From an uncultured Prevotella sp. (lineage in GTDB: Bacteria > Bacteroidota > Bacteroidia > Bacteroidales > Bacteroidaceae), in contig URQS01000017.1 in the NCBI GenBank assembly GCA_900550035.1, forward strand, positions 1-55,235: a DNA stretch of 55,235 nucleotides, written 5' to 3'. Position numbers and translations under genes: made by a program. Within the stretch, counting starts at the first letter, position 1, and the number at the start of each line of letters is the position of its first letter. The notes beneath the pieces are model-generated. The model had not been told where the DNA came from. It was given only the letters and a program-made list of their open reading frames with translations, and made no database searches. Positions 18,801-27,736 of the stretch are shown here, one piece after another.

Positions 18801-19478
18801 CTACTCCGCATTGGCGCTGAGGTCGTGCCACAGGCGGTCATTAGGCACATCGGCGTAAGCCACGATGGTCTCCTTCGACACGGGATGCACAAACTCTACA
18901 CGGCGCGACAGCAATGATATGCTGCCGTCGGGATTGCTGCGCGGTGCACCATACTTCAGGTCGCCCTTGATGGGGCATCCCATGTGTGCCAACTGGCAGC
19001 GTATCTGATGGTGGCGGCCTGTGAGCAGCATCACCTCTATGAGCATATAGTTGTCGGCCACGGCGCGCACCTTGTATTTCAGCACAGCCTTCTTGGCTCC
19101 AGGCACTTCGCGTTCATGTGCGTAGCTCTTGTTCTGGCGTTCGTTGCGAGTGAGCCAGTCGGTCAGCGTACCTTCCATAGCTATGTCGCGACGCTTCACT
19201 ACTGCCCAATAGGTCTTGTGTACGTCGCCCGTGCGGAACATATCGTTGAGTCGCGAGAGCGCCTTCGATGTCTTGGCAAACACCACGAGTCCGCTTACTG
19301 GGCGGTCGAGTCGGTGCACCACACCGAGGAACACGTTGCCCGGCTTGTTGTATTTCTCCTTGATATACTCCTTCACTGTATCGGACAGAGGCTTGTCGCC
19401 GGTCTTGTCGCCCTGCACAATCTCGCCGCTGCACTTGTCGACTATTATAATGTGATTGTCTTCGTAGACTACCTTCAT
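18801..19478 (-). CDS. RluA-family pseudouridine synthase
   Basis: 225-residue single-domain enzyme that isomerises a uridine in rRNA or tRNA. The catalytic motif HRLD (55-58, nucleophile D58) lies within VVHRLDRPVSGLVVFAKT. The later GRHHQIRCQLAHMG and GDLKYG motifs are standard. There is no N-terminal S4 domain, so it resembles the short RluA/TruC-like group; target position cannot be assigned. It starts just beyond the fabG terminator and precedes tamB by 42 bp. Confidence 0.93.
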   Translation of the reverse strand: MKVVYEDNHIIIVDKCSGEIVQGDKTGDKPLSDTVKEYIKEKYNKPGNVFLGVVHRLDRPVSGLVVFAKTSKALSRLNDMFRTGDVHKTYWAVVKRRDIAMEGTLTDWLTRNERQNKSYAHEREVPGAKKAVLKYKVRAVADNYMLIEVMLLTGRHHQIRCQLAHMGCPIKGDLKYGAPRSNPDGSISLLSRRVEFVHPVSKETIVAYADVPNDRLWHDLSANAE

Positions 19479-19499
19479 AAGCTGGTATATGAATTAAAA

Positions 19500-19531
19500 T
19501 AGGAGGATACGGTTACCGCCATACCCTCCTA
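19500..19531 (-). terminator. Hairpin terminator after fabG
   Basis: TAGGAGG (19500-19506) pairs with CCTCCTA (19525-19531), with further pairing inside the loop (CGGTTACCG). On the minus strand it is followed by a short ATTTTAATT run. It lies between the fabG stop and the RluA-type gene. Confidence 0.6.
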
Positions 19532-19559
19532 CCATATTATTAATGTATAATCAGTCTGA

Positions 19560-20318
19560 TTACATATTCATGCCACCATCGATCTGGATGACCTGACCGC
19601 TGACATAAGAAGACATGTCAGAAGCGAGGAACAGACATACATTGGCGATGTCCTCGGTCTGACCGCCACGACGAAGAGGAATCTTCTTCATCCAGTCCTT
19701 GCGAATCTCCTCAGGCAGCTGTGCAGTCATAGCAGTCTCGATGAAACCAGGAGCTACAGCGTTGGCACGTACACCCTTCGGTCCCAACTCCTGAGCGATT
19801 GACTTGGCGAGGGCAATCATACCAGCCTTAGAGGCAGCATAGTTGCACTGTCCGGCGTTGCCGTGAACACCAACTACCGAAGCCATGTTGATGATAGAGC
19901 CACTGCGCTGACGCAGCATGATTGGCGAGCAAGCGTGGATGAAGTTGAAAGCCGACTTAAGGTTGACGTTCAATACAGCGTCCCACTGAGCCTCAGTCAT
20001 ACGCAGCATGAGTCCGTCCTTGGTGATACCGGCGTTGTTAACGAGAATGTCGATCGAACCGAAGTCAGCGTGAATCTGCTTAACAGTCTTCTCAGTCTCC
20101 TCAAAGTCAGCGGCGTTGCCAGCATAAGCGCGGCATGTAACGCCCAGAGCTTCAATCTCCTTGCGTGTAGCCTCAAGACCTGCGGCCATTTCGTCGTTAA
20201 GAACGAGGTCGGTGAATGCGATGTTTGCGCCTTCAGAGGCGAATTTCATAGCGACAGCCTTTCCGATGCCGCGGGCTGCTCCAGTGACGAGGGCAGTCTT
20301 ACCTGTAAGTAATCCCAT
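19560..20318 (-). CDS. fabG: 3-oxoacyl-[acyl-carrier-protein] reductase
   Basis: NADPH-dependent reductase of the second step of each fatty-acid elongation cycle. The 252-residue protein has cofactor motif TGAARGIG (12-19), the NNAG motif (94-97) and catalytic S147, Y160 and K164 (YAASK). The C-terminal GGMNM tail is typical of FabG rather than other short-chain dehydrogenases. It sits 57 bp downstream of a tetR gene, probably in the same transcript, so its level may be under that regulator. Confidence 0.93.
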   Translation of the reverse strand: MGLLTGKTALVTGAARGIGKAVAMKFASEGANIAFTDLVLNDEMAAGLEATRKEIEALGVTCRAYAGNAADFEETEKTVKQIHADFGSIDILVNNAGITKDGLMLRMTEAQWDAVLNVNLKSAFNFIHACSPIMLRQRSGSIINMASVVGVHGNAGQCNYAASKAGMIALAKSIAQELGPKGVRANAVAPGFIETAMTAQLPEEIRKDWMKKIPLRRGGQTEDIANVCLFLASDMSSYVSGQVIQIDGGMNM

Positions 20319-20375
20319 TTCGTTAATTAATTAATTGTTATTTAGTAATTATTGTTTCGTATATATATATCTTCA

Positions 20376-20972
20376 CTATACATTATTAATACGCTTGCCC
20401 AGTGCGCCATACACCACCTTGGCTACAAGCGGCTTGCTGGTCTCTTCAGTCATGCCGTGTCCAAGACGACCGTAGATGAATGGCACCTCAAGTCCCTTTA
20501 TACAATAATGTGTGATGTCTGCCACAAGGTCAACGTCTTCGATGTCAAACTCACCGTCGGCCTTGCCGTCGGCATATACCTTGCGAAAGAGCTCAATCTC
20601 GTCCTCATCAAACTTCTTGCGCACCTTCTCCACCATCCAGATGTTGCGGAAAAATTCTGCACGCAGGTTGCCGTTGCGCACCACTGTCTCCCTAATCATG
20701 CTCAGATGTGTGTATATCAGCTCTATAATCTTGTCCTGTGGCCGCATCTTCATGCCTGCCACCTCGTCGAGCTTGTCCGACAGGCGCTCCAATTCCGACT
20801 CTATCACAGCCGAATACACGTCTTCCTTGCGGTTAAAGTAGGTGTATAGCGTACGGCGACCCTTGCCCGATGCCACAGCAATGTCGTTCATTGTAGTGTT
20901 GGCAATGCCGTTCTTGGCAAACAGCTGGCGTGCCACATCAACGAGTTTTTGGCGAGTCTTGGATATTGACAT
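20376..20972 (-). CDS. TetR/AcrR-family transcriptional regulator
   Basis: 198-residue regulator with an N-terminal helix-turn-helix (about 26-48, ending TLYTYFNRKEDVY), followed by an all-helical ligand and dimer domain. The ligand is unknown; linkage to fabG suggests a fatty-acid or acyl signal, which is inference. A perfect 11-bp inverted repeat overlaps its -7 box (20995-21026), the usual arrangement for autorepression. It is transcribed with fabG. Confidence 0.9.
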   Translation of the reverse strand: MSISKTRQKLVDVARQLFAKNGIANTTMNDIAVASGKGRRTLYTYFNRKEDVYSAVIESELERLSDKLDEVAGMKMRPQDKIIELIYTHLSMIRETVVRNGNLRAEFFRNIWMVEKVRKKFDEDEIELFRKVYADGKADGEFDIEDVDLVADITHYCIKGLEVPFIYGRLGHGMTEETSKPLVAKVVYGALGKRINNV

Positions 20973-20994
20973 AACGATTATTTACTTTTCTATT

Positions 20995-21026
20995 ATTTTG
21001 CACATCAATTTATGTATGTGCAAAAT
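20995..21026. promoter_or_regulatory. Candidate TetR operator
   Basis: ATTTTGCACAT (20995-21005) and ATGTGCAAAAT (21016-21026) form an exact inverted repeat with a 10-bp spacer. One arm overlaps the -7 box of the tetR promoter, so binding would block transcription. Confidence 0.75.
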
Positions 21027-21052
21027 TACAGCAATAATTCGATACAAGCAAA
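21021..21052 (-). promoter_or_regulatory. Promoter of tetR-fabG
   Basis: On the minus strand TTTG (21049-21052) precedes TAATTTTG (21021-21028) by 20 bp, a full Bacteroidota consensus. It overlaps the operator. Confidence 0.75.
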
Positions 21053-21325
21053 TAAAACACCTGCATTTTGTCTTTTGTTAACAGAGAAAATTCCAAAACA
21101 CAAAGGAAAAACAGAGCAAATAAATGGAAAAATAAAAGAATACGTATTGAATAATGATTTATTTTGTAAGGCTAAGTAATACTCCAATGCTACGATATTT
21201 ATCTTAATAGTATATTATGAATAAGAGGGTATGACATTCCTGCCCTACCCTCTTACAAACATATAAATAAGATGAATATATAATATCACTCGTAATATCT
21301 GAATAAGCTTGCTTTTTTACAGTTA
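21053..21325. other. AT-rich spacer between the GH2 operon and tetR
   Basis: Outside the tetR promoter and operator on its left, this stretch holds only the hairpin at 21222-21255. No ORF or further motif was recognised. Confidence 0.5.
21222..21255 (-). terminator. Hairpin downstream of the GH2 operon
   Basis: TAAGAGGGTA (21222-21231) pairs perfectly with TACCCTCTTA (21246-21255) around 14 bases. It is about 70 bp beyond the last gene of the seven-gene operon. The following minus-strand sequence (TTCATAATATAC) is AT-rich but lacks a clean U-tract. Confidence 0.5.
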
Positions 21326-24300
21326 CTACTCTACATTCAAGACAATTCTTCCCTTTATCTCATCGCCTTTCTTCAAAGGTTTGCGATACTTGCCATAATA
21401 GCCACCTAAAAACATCTCATCGCCAGGCGAAACAAAATCGGCTACAAGAAACTGTATCTTATTGCCATTCTTCCATGAACGCCAATGCTGGTCGCCATTT
21501 GATATCACTTGAATTTTATGCTGGGCATTGTCATTCAAGCCTGCACGCCATATATTCCTTTTGGTTGAACGGAAATCGTTACTGCCTAACTGGTTGGCAT
21601 CATGACTCCACGCCCATGTGGGCTGTTGACGTGGGTTTACTGTTGACGGAACGTCTGTATAGAATAGCTTTGCAACACCCGATGTTCTTCCTATATGGTT
21701 ATCAGGATAAACGCTCCATCTTCCCTTATGATGCCAGAATGCCTGGTCGAATCTCATTGGTGCATCAAACACCATACCCCATTGGCGTGGGTTTACATTC
21801 TCCAAGGCATTGAAGCGATAGTCGACAGACAATTTTCCGTTCGAATTGACAGTTAGTGTATATGCACCTTCAAACTCCTTGTATTTGCCCTCTACGCAGA
21901 CAACGACATTCATTCCGTCACGGTGGGCTTCTGTCTTTGTTACAGTCCAGTTACTACACAAGTCGTTAAAAACTGGAGTATTAGCATTATGGTTGGGATA
22001 GCAGCCTCCACCCGTTAGCGGAAGAGCCATCAGATAAGGACCACCAGTCAACTGCTCATGTCCCTCTTTTTTCATCGAGAGGATTTGTCCGGTTGTTCTG
22101 CTTATCTCACACACAAACTTCTTGCCCGTGATGACATAACGATCTTTGGCGGTCTTAAGTTTGGTTGGCACATCTATCAAGACCATCTGATTGTCCTGAT
22201 TCTGGCTTCCTACAGGTATCAAGTATTCGTCTGCCACAAAGCCACGTGGGTCGATAAACGACAGGTACAGATTATTGGCTTTGTCGGGCTGAGAGACAGA
22301 TATTGAAACCTCGCCCTGTCTTGATGGTGGTATCGAAGCTGTCACATAGCCTTGCTCATCGCCATACTTGTAAGCAATCTTCAGATTGTCCATATTCAAG
22401 AAGGTGTATCTATTGGCTATCTTGACGGTCAGTTTATGCGACGGACTAATCTGATCGGTCAGAACTCTAATAGGACTATATATTTTCTTCATATCCCAAT
22501 ATTCTGGCTTCGGACGTCTCCATCCGTCGATAGGGCCCCATGGTCCGTAACCTACAGCATTGCCGTCAGGCATCTGGAATATATCGTCGATACCCGACCA
22601 TATAGATCCGCCCAACACACCCTTTGTCTTATACATATTCTCCCATGTAGGTTCCAACGCCAATGCCCAGTCGCTTCGTATTCCGGGGTCGGTAACCAGT
22701 TCGCTACGGTTGTAGACATTGAGGTGGCAATACTCTCCATAAACCATAGGGCGCTGGCTCTTGGCTGCTACCTTATAGCCGTCGGGGCCAGGATAGTGGA
22801 TGTTGGCTATCGGAGCAGTGCTACCTTGGTTGTTGAAGCCGCCGTATGCCTGGTCGTGGAATGTATGTGGACGTGTGGTGTCGGCCTTATTAACATATTC
22901 CTGCACCTGAGCAAACTCTTTGTTCCAATATGACTCATTAGCCATCGACCAGAAGATCACCGAGGGATGATTGCGATTGAAATGGATATTTTCTATATTG
23001 GCCTGCAACACATATTCATAATACTTCTTGTCTTGATAGTTCAGCGTCTGCCAGTTTTCATTGGCATGGTGTCCTACCCAGCATATTGGCGCCTCCACCT
23101 CGACAAACATACCCATCTCGTCGCATATATCGAGCAGTTCTTCACATGGCGAATAATGCGATGTGCGGATGAAGTTGCAGTTGGCAGCACGATACAGCTC
23201 CACATCACGGCGTTCCAGTTCCGGAGTCATTACACGTCCCGTCAATGGGTGCATCTCATGTCGGCACACACCGCGCAGTTTGACAGGCACACCATTGACA
23301 AGCATTTCATTGCCTCTGATTTCTATCTCGCGGAAACCGAAGCGCTTTTCGATAGTTTCTACAACATCGCTGCCATTGTAAAGTGCCAAATGCAGTTTGT
23401 ACAGCTTCGGACTCTCATTGTTCCAAAGCATTGGAGCTATCACTGAGTCCGACAACACACCTTTCCATGTCTCGCCAGCAACCAGACGTGGCAGATTTAC
23501 CACAGCCACATTAGGCAGATCATCGACAGACATACGTAGGGTCAATTTGTCTTGCGTCTGGCCAGTGGCATTAGTAATGGCAGTCTGTATATTGAGGATA
23601 GCATTCTTGTAGTTATTGTCCAAGTCGGTGACAATTCTCATATCAGACACATATGTCTTGGGCACAGCAAACAGAGTAACCTTGCGTGTGATGCCTCCCA
23701 ACTGATGGGCAGCATATTGTGTCAGACTACCCAACATGTCAGCCAGCGACTCACTTCTTACGGCAAGAGCCAGTTCGTTGTTGCCAGCCTTGAGATGACT
23801 GGTAATATCAATTTCGTAAGGTGTCATGCCTCCCATATGATAGCCTACTTCTACACCATTCAGATATACATGATACTCGCTATGCACACCATCAAAACGT
23901 AGTCGTATCTGACTATTTTGCCAGTCGTTGGGTATTGCGAAAGTCTTGCGATATCCAGCAAAAGCCATTGAGTCGACTTTATATCCCTGCATAGCCCATT
24001 CGCCAGGCACAACAATCGATTTCCACTGGTCAGACAGTGGTAGTTTGTAAAACTCCTTGCCAGGCTTAGGATTGAACATCCAGTCACCGTTGAGCGAGAG
24101 TGTAGGTTGATAGCTACCCATCACACTCTTGGGCAGAGGTGCATATACTGGAGTAACCTTTTCTACGTCTACATTTGTGTCTACATTATATGTCTGCACA
24201 TTGACCAAGGCATGCTTTTCTTCGCCCTCGAATGGCACTGGAGCTTTCGGATTTGAAGAATAAAGGTTCAGCTCTGACACTATTGCATTAGCTCCTTTAC

Positions 24301-24739
24301 CTGAATTCTCAAACACCAATACCAGTTGGCTATAGGCATAAGCCTTACGCGGAAGGTCTATCATATAGCGTTGCTCTTTGCCTGCTTGCAATGTGATAGG
24401 GGCCTGTATCTCATTACCATCTACTACAATATGCTGCAGACGCTCATGGTCGGCAAGATATACCACCTCCAACTTATAGTCGGCATGTATGTCCATTTTA
24501 TTGAAAGCATAGATAACCTTGTTGCCATAATTGCATGTGACAGCCTCTTTACTTCCTTTTATGCCATCGGGCATAGTATAATTATCACCACTTACCAAGA
24601 AGGGCTGTGCGCCAGGAACTCCACAATCATTGGTAGCTACTCGCGTCATCTTCTTGTTTTGTGCCATGCCGGGGGAGCTTATAAAAATAAGCATCCCCAG
24701 CAAGACAACTTTAAGGACTTGTTGAGTTAGAAATTTCAT
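21326..24739 (-). CDS. Exported GH2-family glycosidase (beta-galactosidase-like), LacZ-type architecture
   Basis: 1137-residue secreted enzyme if started at the ATG at 24739, which opens with the signal peptide MKFLTQQVLKVVLLGMLIF; an in-frame TTG at 24781 gives a poorer N-terminus. After a Bacteroidota-specific N-terminal beta domain come the GH2 sugar-binding, immunoglobulin-like and TIM-barrel domains, then a long C-terminal part like the LacZ small domain. Catalytic acid/base E602 (SMANESYW) and nucleophile E669 (VYGEYCH) are both present, as is the RGVCRHEMHP motif. GH2 covers beta-galactosidase, beta-mannosidase, beta-glucuronidase and others, so specificity is open. It is the last gene of the operon and 8 bp after the other GH2. 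Confidence 0.88.
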   Translation of the reverse strand: MKFLTQQVLKVVLLGMLIFISSPGMAQNKKMTRVATNDCGVPGAQPFLVSGDNYTMPDGIKGSKEAVTCNYGNKVIYAFNKMDIHADYKLEVVYLADHERLQHIVVDGNEIQAPITLQAGKEQRYMIDLPRKAYAYSQLVLVFENSGKGANAIVSELNLYSSNPKAPVPFEGEEKHALVNVQTYNVDTNVDVEKVTPVYAPLPKSVMGSYQPTLSLNGDWMFNPKPGKEFYKLPLSDQWKSIVVPGEWAMQGYKVDSMAFAGYRKTFAIPNDWQNSQIRLRFDGVHSEYHVYLNGVEVGYHMGGMTPYEIDITSHLKAGNNELALAVRSESLADMLGSLTQYAAHQLGGITRKVTLFAVPKTYVSDMRIVTDLDNNYKNAILNIQTAITNATGQTQDKLTLRMSVDDLPNVAVVNLPRLVAGETWKGVLSDSVIAPMLWNNESPKLYKLHLALYNGSDVVETIEKRFGFREIEIRGNEMLVNGVPVKLRGVCRHEMHPLTGRVMTPELERRDVELYRAANCNFIRTSHYSPCEELLDICDEMGMFVEVEAPICWVGHHANENWQTLNYQDKKYYEYVLQANIENIHFNRNHPSVIFWSMANESYWNKEFAQVQEYVNKADTTRPHTFHDQAYGGFNNQGSTAPIANIHYPGPDGYKVAAKSQRPMVYGEYCHLNVYNRSELVTDPGIRSDWALALEPTWENMYKTKGVLGGSIWSGIDDIFQMPDGNAVGYGPWGPIDGWRRPKPEYWDMKKIYSPIRVLTDQISPSHKLTVKIANRYTFLNMDNLKIAYKYGDEQGYVTASIPPSRQGEVSISVSQPDKANNLYLSFIDPRGFVADEYLIPVGSQNQDNQMVLIDVPTKLKTAKDRYVITGKKFVCEISRTTGQILSMKKEGHEQLTGGPYLMALPLTGGGCYPNHNANTPVFNDLCSNWTVTKTEAHRDGMNVVVCVEGKYKEFEGAYTLTVNSNGKLSVDYRFNALENVNPRQWGMVFDAPMRFDQAFWHHKGRWSVYPDNHIGRTSGVAKLFYTDVPSTVNPRQQPTWAWSHDANQLGSNDFRSTKRNIWRAGLNDNAQHKIQVISNGDQHWRSWKNGNKIQFLVADFVSPGDEMFLGGYYGKYRKPLKKGDEIKGRIVLNVE

Positions 24740-24747
24740 ATTTTTAG

Positions 24748-27717
24748 TTATTTTATTCTCATTTCTATTACACCATAACAAGGCAGTGCCTCAATGACCT
24801 TACAATAATTACCCCAGGCTATTTCAGGATAGTCCCATCGATTGTTGATATAGATTACCAACTGTTCATCGGGCATTTTATTCATTCTGCATGCCAGCTT
24901 AGCATCGGTAGAGACAACAGACAACTGATGGCGGGCATCGGTAGATACAGTATAATAGTATATGTTCTCCTTCATACCCTTAGCCTTCTGTGTGAGCGGA
25001 CGGTTGCAATTGGCACCGCGATCTGCCCAATAATAATAATTGTGCGTATCGTCTTGCCACTCCTGTACCGGGCGTTCGCCATAACCAACCTGACGCGACT
25101 GGTATAAAGAGCAATCTCCCTTATTGCCAGCAAATGCAGAATCGGGATAGCAGTCCCAATAGCCATCACGTTGCCACGACAAGTGTTTGACATCCTCTGA
25201 AAGGTAGAACTTAAGTCCGGTCTCGCGAAGATATCCGTTGGGCAATCCGTCTACAGCGTAGGATATAGTCATCTTGCCGCTTGGAGTGATAAGCATCTGA
25301 TATTGACACTTTACGCCCTTTGCGTGTCCTTTCACGTCTACACTTACATTGCCGCCCGACAGCTTGTTGCATACCATCGACTCGAGCGTCCAGTCACTAT
25401 CCTTAGTACTATAATAGTTGGCTATCTTGCGTACCTCGGCACCACTCAGATGGTTCAGATTGACATACATATTCATGAACGGTCCTTTGTCGATGACAAC
25501 CTCATTGCCTGCCTTTACGTTGCACACTAAACCCGTCTTACGGTCGAAAGGAACAGTAAAACCATCGCCACTGATAATCAGACGGTCTGATGTCTCTTCT
25601 ATCTTCAAGGCTGTGCCATGTCCCAACTCGGGATAGTCAATCACTTCATGTCCAATCACCTTGTCATATCGGTCTATGAGTTGTCCTTTCGCATCAACGA
25701 AATCTATCACCAAATGATTACCATCCTGCCAGTCGTTAGCAGGGATTGTGAGTATGCCCTTCTGGTGAGGTTCGAGCGAAGGCAACGTCAGCGTTCGGGT
25801 CTGTCCATTATAGGTATAGCGCGCACTAATCTCATTCAGATTAGTATGGTCAAATCGGTTTTGTATAGTCATCTGAATGATTGTCCCTGCATCGGCATTA
25901 ATTATCTTTCCCGCAAGCAGCTTCACAGGCGAATAGCCTTTTTTTACCGACCAGAACTCAGGCTTCTTACGTCGCCACAAATCAACGATGCCCCATTCGC
26001 CATAGCCTACACACTCACCCTGATAATCCTTAGGCTTGGCTGTACGTGCAAATTCCTTCCAATAGGCATTACCCACTTTGGGCTTAGGAAGCTCGAATAT
26101 ATCATCTTGATAGCACCATATAGCACCACCAAGTGCTCCCGTAGCATTGTACACGCCGTCCCACATCAAATCTATTGACTTGCCCCAGAACTCGCGAATA
26201 CCGGGATCGTTCTGCAATGTGCTGTACGTATAACAAGCAGGATGTGCCCACTCGTCGTAGATGACCGGCATGTCGCCATACTCGAAGTTACGACACGAAT
26301 AGCCCCATTGATCGATTGACCCGTTCCAACCAGGATAGTGCATACTAAGAATATCATAAACCTTGACACCTTTATCCTTAGCAGACCCTGGATAGCTAAA
26401 GATCACTGGACGTGTAGGGTCTACCTTCTTTATCCAATCATAGCTCTTCTGGAAATTGCTGCCATACGTACTTTCATTACCAATACTCCATATCAACACC
26501 GATGGATGCAATCTGTTTACTTTCACCTCCTCTTGCAACTGACCCAAGTATTTGGCCTCGAAATCAGGATTATCATGAGTAGCTCCAGGAGCATAATTTT
26601 TCTGACGATGAGTATTGACAAAGCAGCACGCAGTCTCGCTTTCTACATATATGCCATACCGGTCGCAGAACTTCAAGAATCGCTCATTCGGTGGATAATG
26701 CGAAGTACGCACAAAGTTCATGTTCGACTCTTTAAACAATACAACATCCAGACTGTCGGTGTATGGTGTAGTGCCTCTACCCATATATGGGTCGACATCA
26801 TGTCTGCACGCTCCGCGCAGCTTTACCTGTCGTCCGTTCACCAACAACTTATTCTTCACAATCTTAATATCACGGAAGCCCACCTCGTCATTGAACACTA
26901 CCGACGACTTGCCTGCTGAACGCAATGTTGTTGTGAGTTGGTAGAGGTTAGGGTGTTCGGCATCCCATTTGTCAGGATTGGCTACCGGTATATTTATCTC
27001 ATTATGACCTTGGCGCACTGCGAAAGCAGATTTCGCAAGTTTTACATTTCGTCCATTCTTGTCCTTCAGATTTATGGTGAGCTTTGCAGGTGCCTTCCCT
27101 TCATATTCGAAACTATATCTTAGGGTAGCATCCTTGAAGATGCTGTCCAAATGAGTCTCTATATTTACATCGTAGATAGAATTCTCTGGCAACGCAAAAA
27201 GCGTAACATCCCTCAGAATACCCCCAATAGGATGATGTGCATAGCCCGATGCATAGGAAATATCGTCAATGCGGTCTTCTACCTCAAGACTGATTGTATT
27301 CGGCTGTCCTGGTCGCACCAGCGATGTGATGTCATTATCCCAGCGGGTGAAACCTCCAAAATGTTCGCGTACGAACACCCCATTAACAGAGAGGCGAGCG
27401 TGACTATAAACACCGTCAAACCTCAGTATGACACGCTTTCTACGAAAGTCGGCAGGTACATTTATTATTTTTTTGTAGTAGAACCATTGGTCGTGCTTTA
27501 TGGCAAAGCCTTGCATTGCCAACTCGCCCGGCACTTTGACAGGTGTCCACTGGCTATTGTCGTCGAATTTGAAATTCCAAGTGCCATTGATTGACATGAT
27601 AGGACGACTAACGCCCGTAACCTTTTGTGGCAAAGAGTAGCTCTTGTCAGAATAAGAGGCTGCCAACAAAAGCTGTACAAACATACATGCCAAAAATACT
27701 AAACTTATTCTTCTCAT
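24748..27717 (-). CDS. Exported GH2-family glycosidase
   Basis: 989-residue secreted enzyme with signal peptide MRRISLVFLACMFVQLLLAA. GH2 domains follow in order: jelly-roll sugar-binding (about 35-185), immunoglobulin-like (about 190-300), TIM barrel (about 300-600) and a LacZ-like C-terminal part. Catalytic E415 (WSIGNESTYG) and E489 (IYDEWAHP) are present and RGACRHDVDP marks the start of the barrel. It is clearly related to, but distinct from, the next GH2 gene and lacks its extra N-terminal domain, so the two may cut different linkages of one glycan. It lies between the symporter gene (19 bp) and the second GH2 (8 bp). Confidence 0.88.
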   Translation of the reverse strand: MRRISLVFLACMFVQLLLAASYSDKSYSLPQKVTGVSRPIMSINGTWNFKFDDNSQWTPVKVPGELAMQGFAIKHDQWFYYKKIINVPADFRRKRVILRFDGVYSHARLSVNGVFVREHFGGFTRWDNDITSLVRPGQPNTISLEVEDRIDDISYASGYAHHPIGGILRDVTLFALPENSIYDVNIETHLDSIFKDATLRYSFEYEGKAPAKLTINLKDKNGRNVKLAKSAFAVRQGHNEINIPVANPDKWDAEHPNLYQLTTTLRSAGKSSVVFNDEVGFRDIKIVKNKLLVNGRQVKLRGACRHDVDPYMGRGTTPYTDSLDVVLFKESNMNFVRTSHYPPNERFLKFCDRYGIYVESETACCFVNTHRQKNYAPGATHDNPDFEAKYLGQLQEEVKVNRLHPSVLIWSIGNESTYGSNFQKSYDWIKKVDPTRPVIFSYPGSAKDKGVKVYDILSMHYPGWNGSIDQWGYSCRNFEYGDMPVIYDEWAHPACYTYSTLQNDPGIREFWGKSIDLMWDGVYNATGALGGAIWCYQDDIFELPKPKVGNAYWKEFARTAKPKDYQGECVGYGEWGIVDLWRRKKPEFWSVKKGYSPVKLLAGKIINADAGTIIQMTIQNRFDHTNLNEISARYTYNGQTRTLTLPSLEPHQKGILTIPANDWQDGNHLVIDFVDAKGQLIDRYDKVIGHEVIDYPELGHGTALKIEETSDRLIISGDGFTVPFDRKTGLVCNVKAGNEVVIDKGPFMNMYVNLNHLSGAEVRKIANYYSTKDSDWTLESMVCNKLSGGNVSVDVKGHAKGVKCQYQMLITPSGKMTISYAVDGLPNGYLRETGLKFYLSEDVKHLSWQRDGYWDCYPDSAFAGNKGDCSLYQSRQVGYGERPVQEWQDDTHNYYYWADRGANCNRPLTQKAKGMKENIYYYTVSTDARHQLSVVSTDAKLACRMNKMPDEQLVIYINNRWDYPEIAWGNYCKVIEALPCYGVIEMRIK

Positions 27718-27736
27718 TATATTAATTGTTTTCGTG

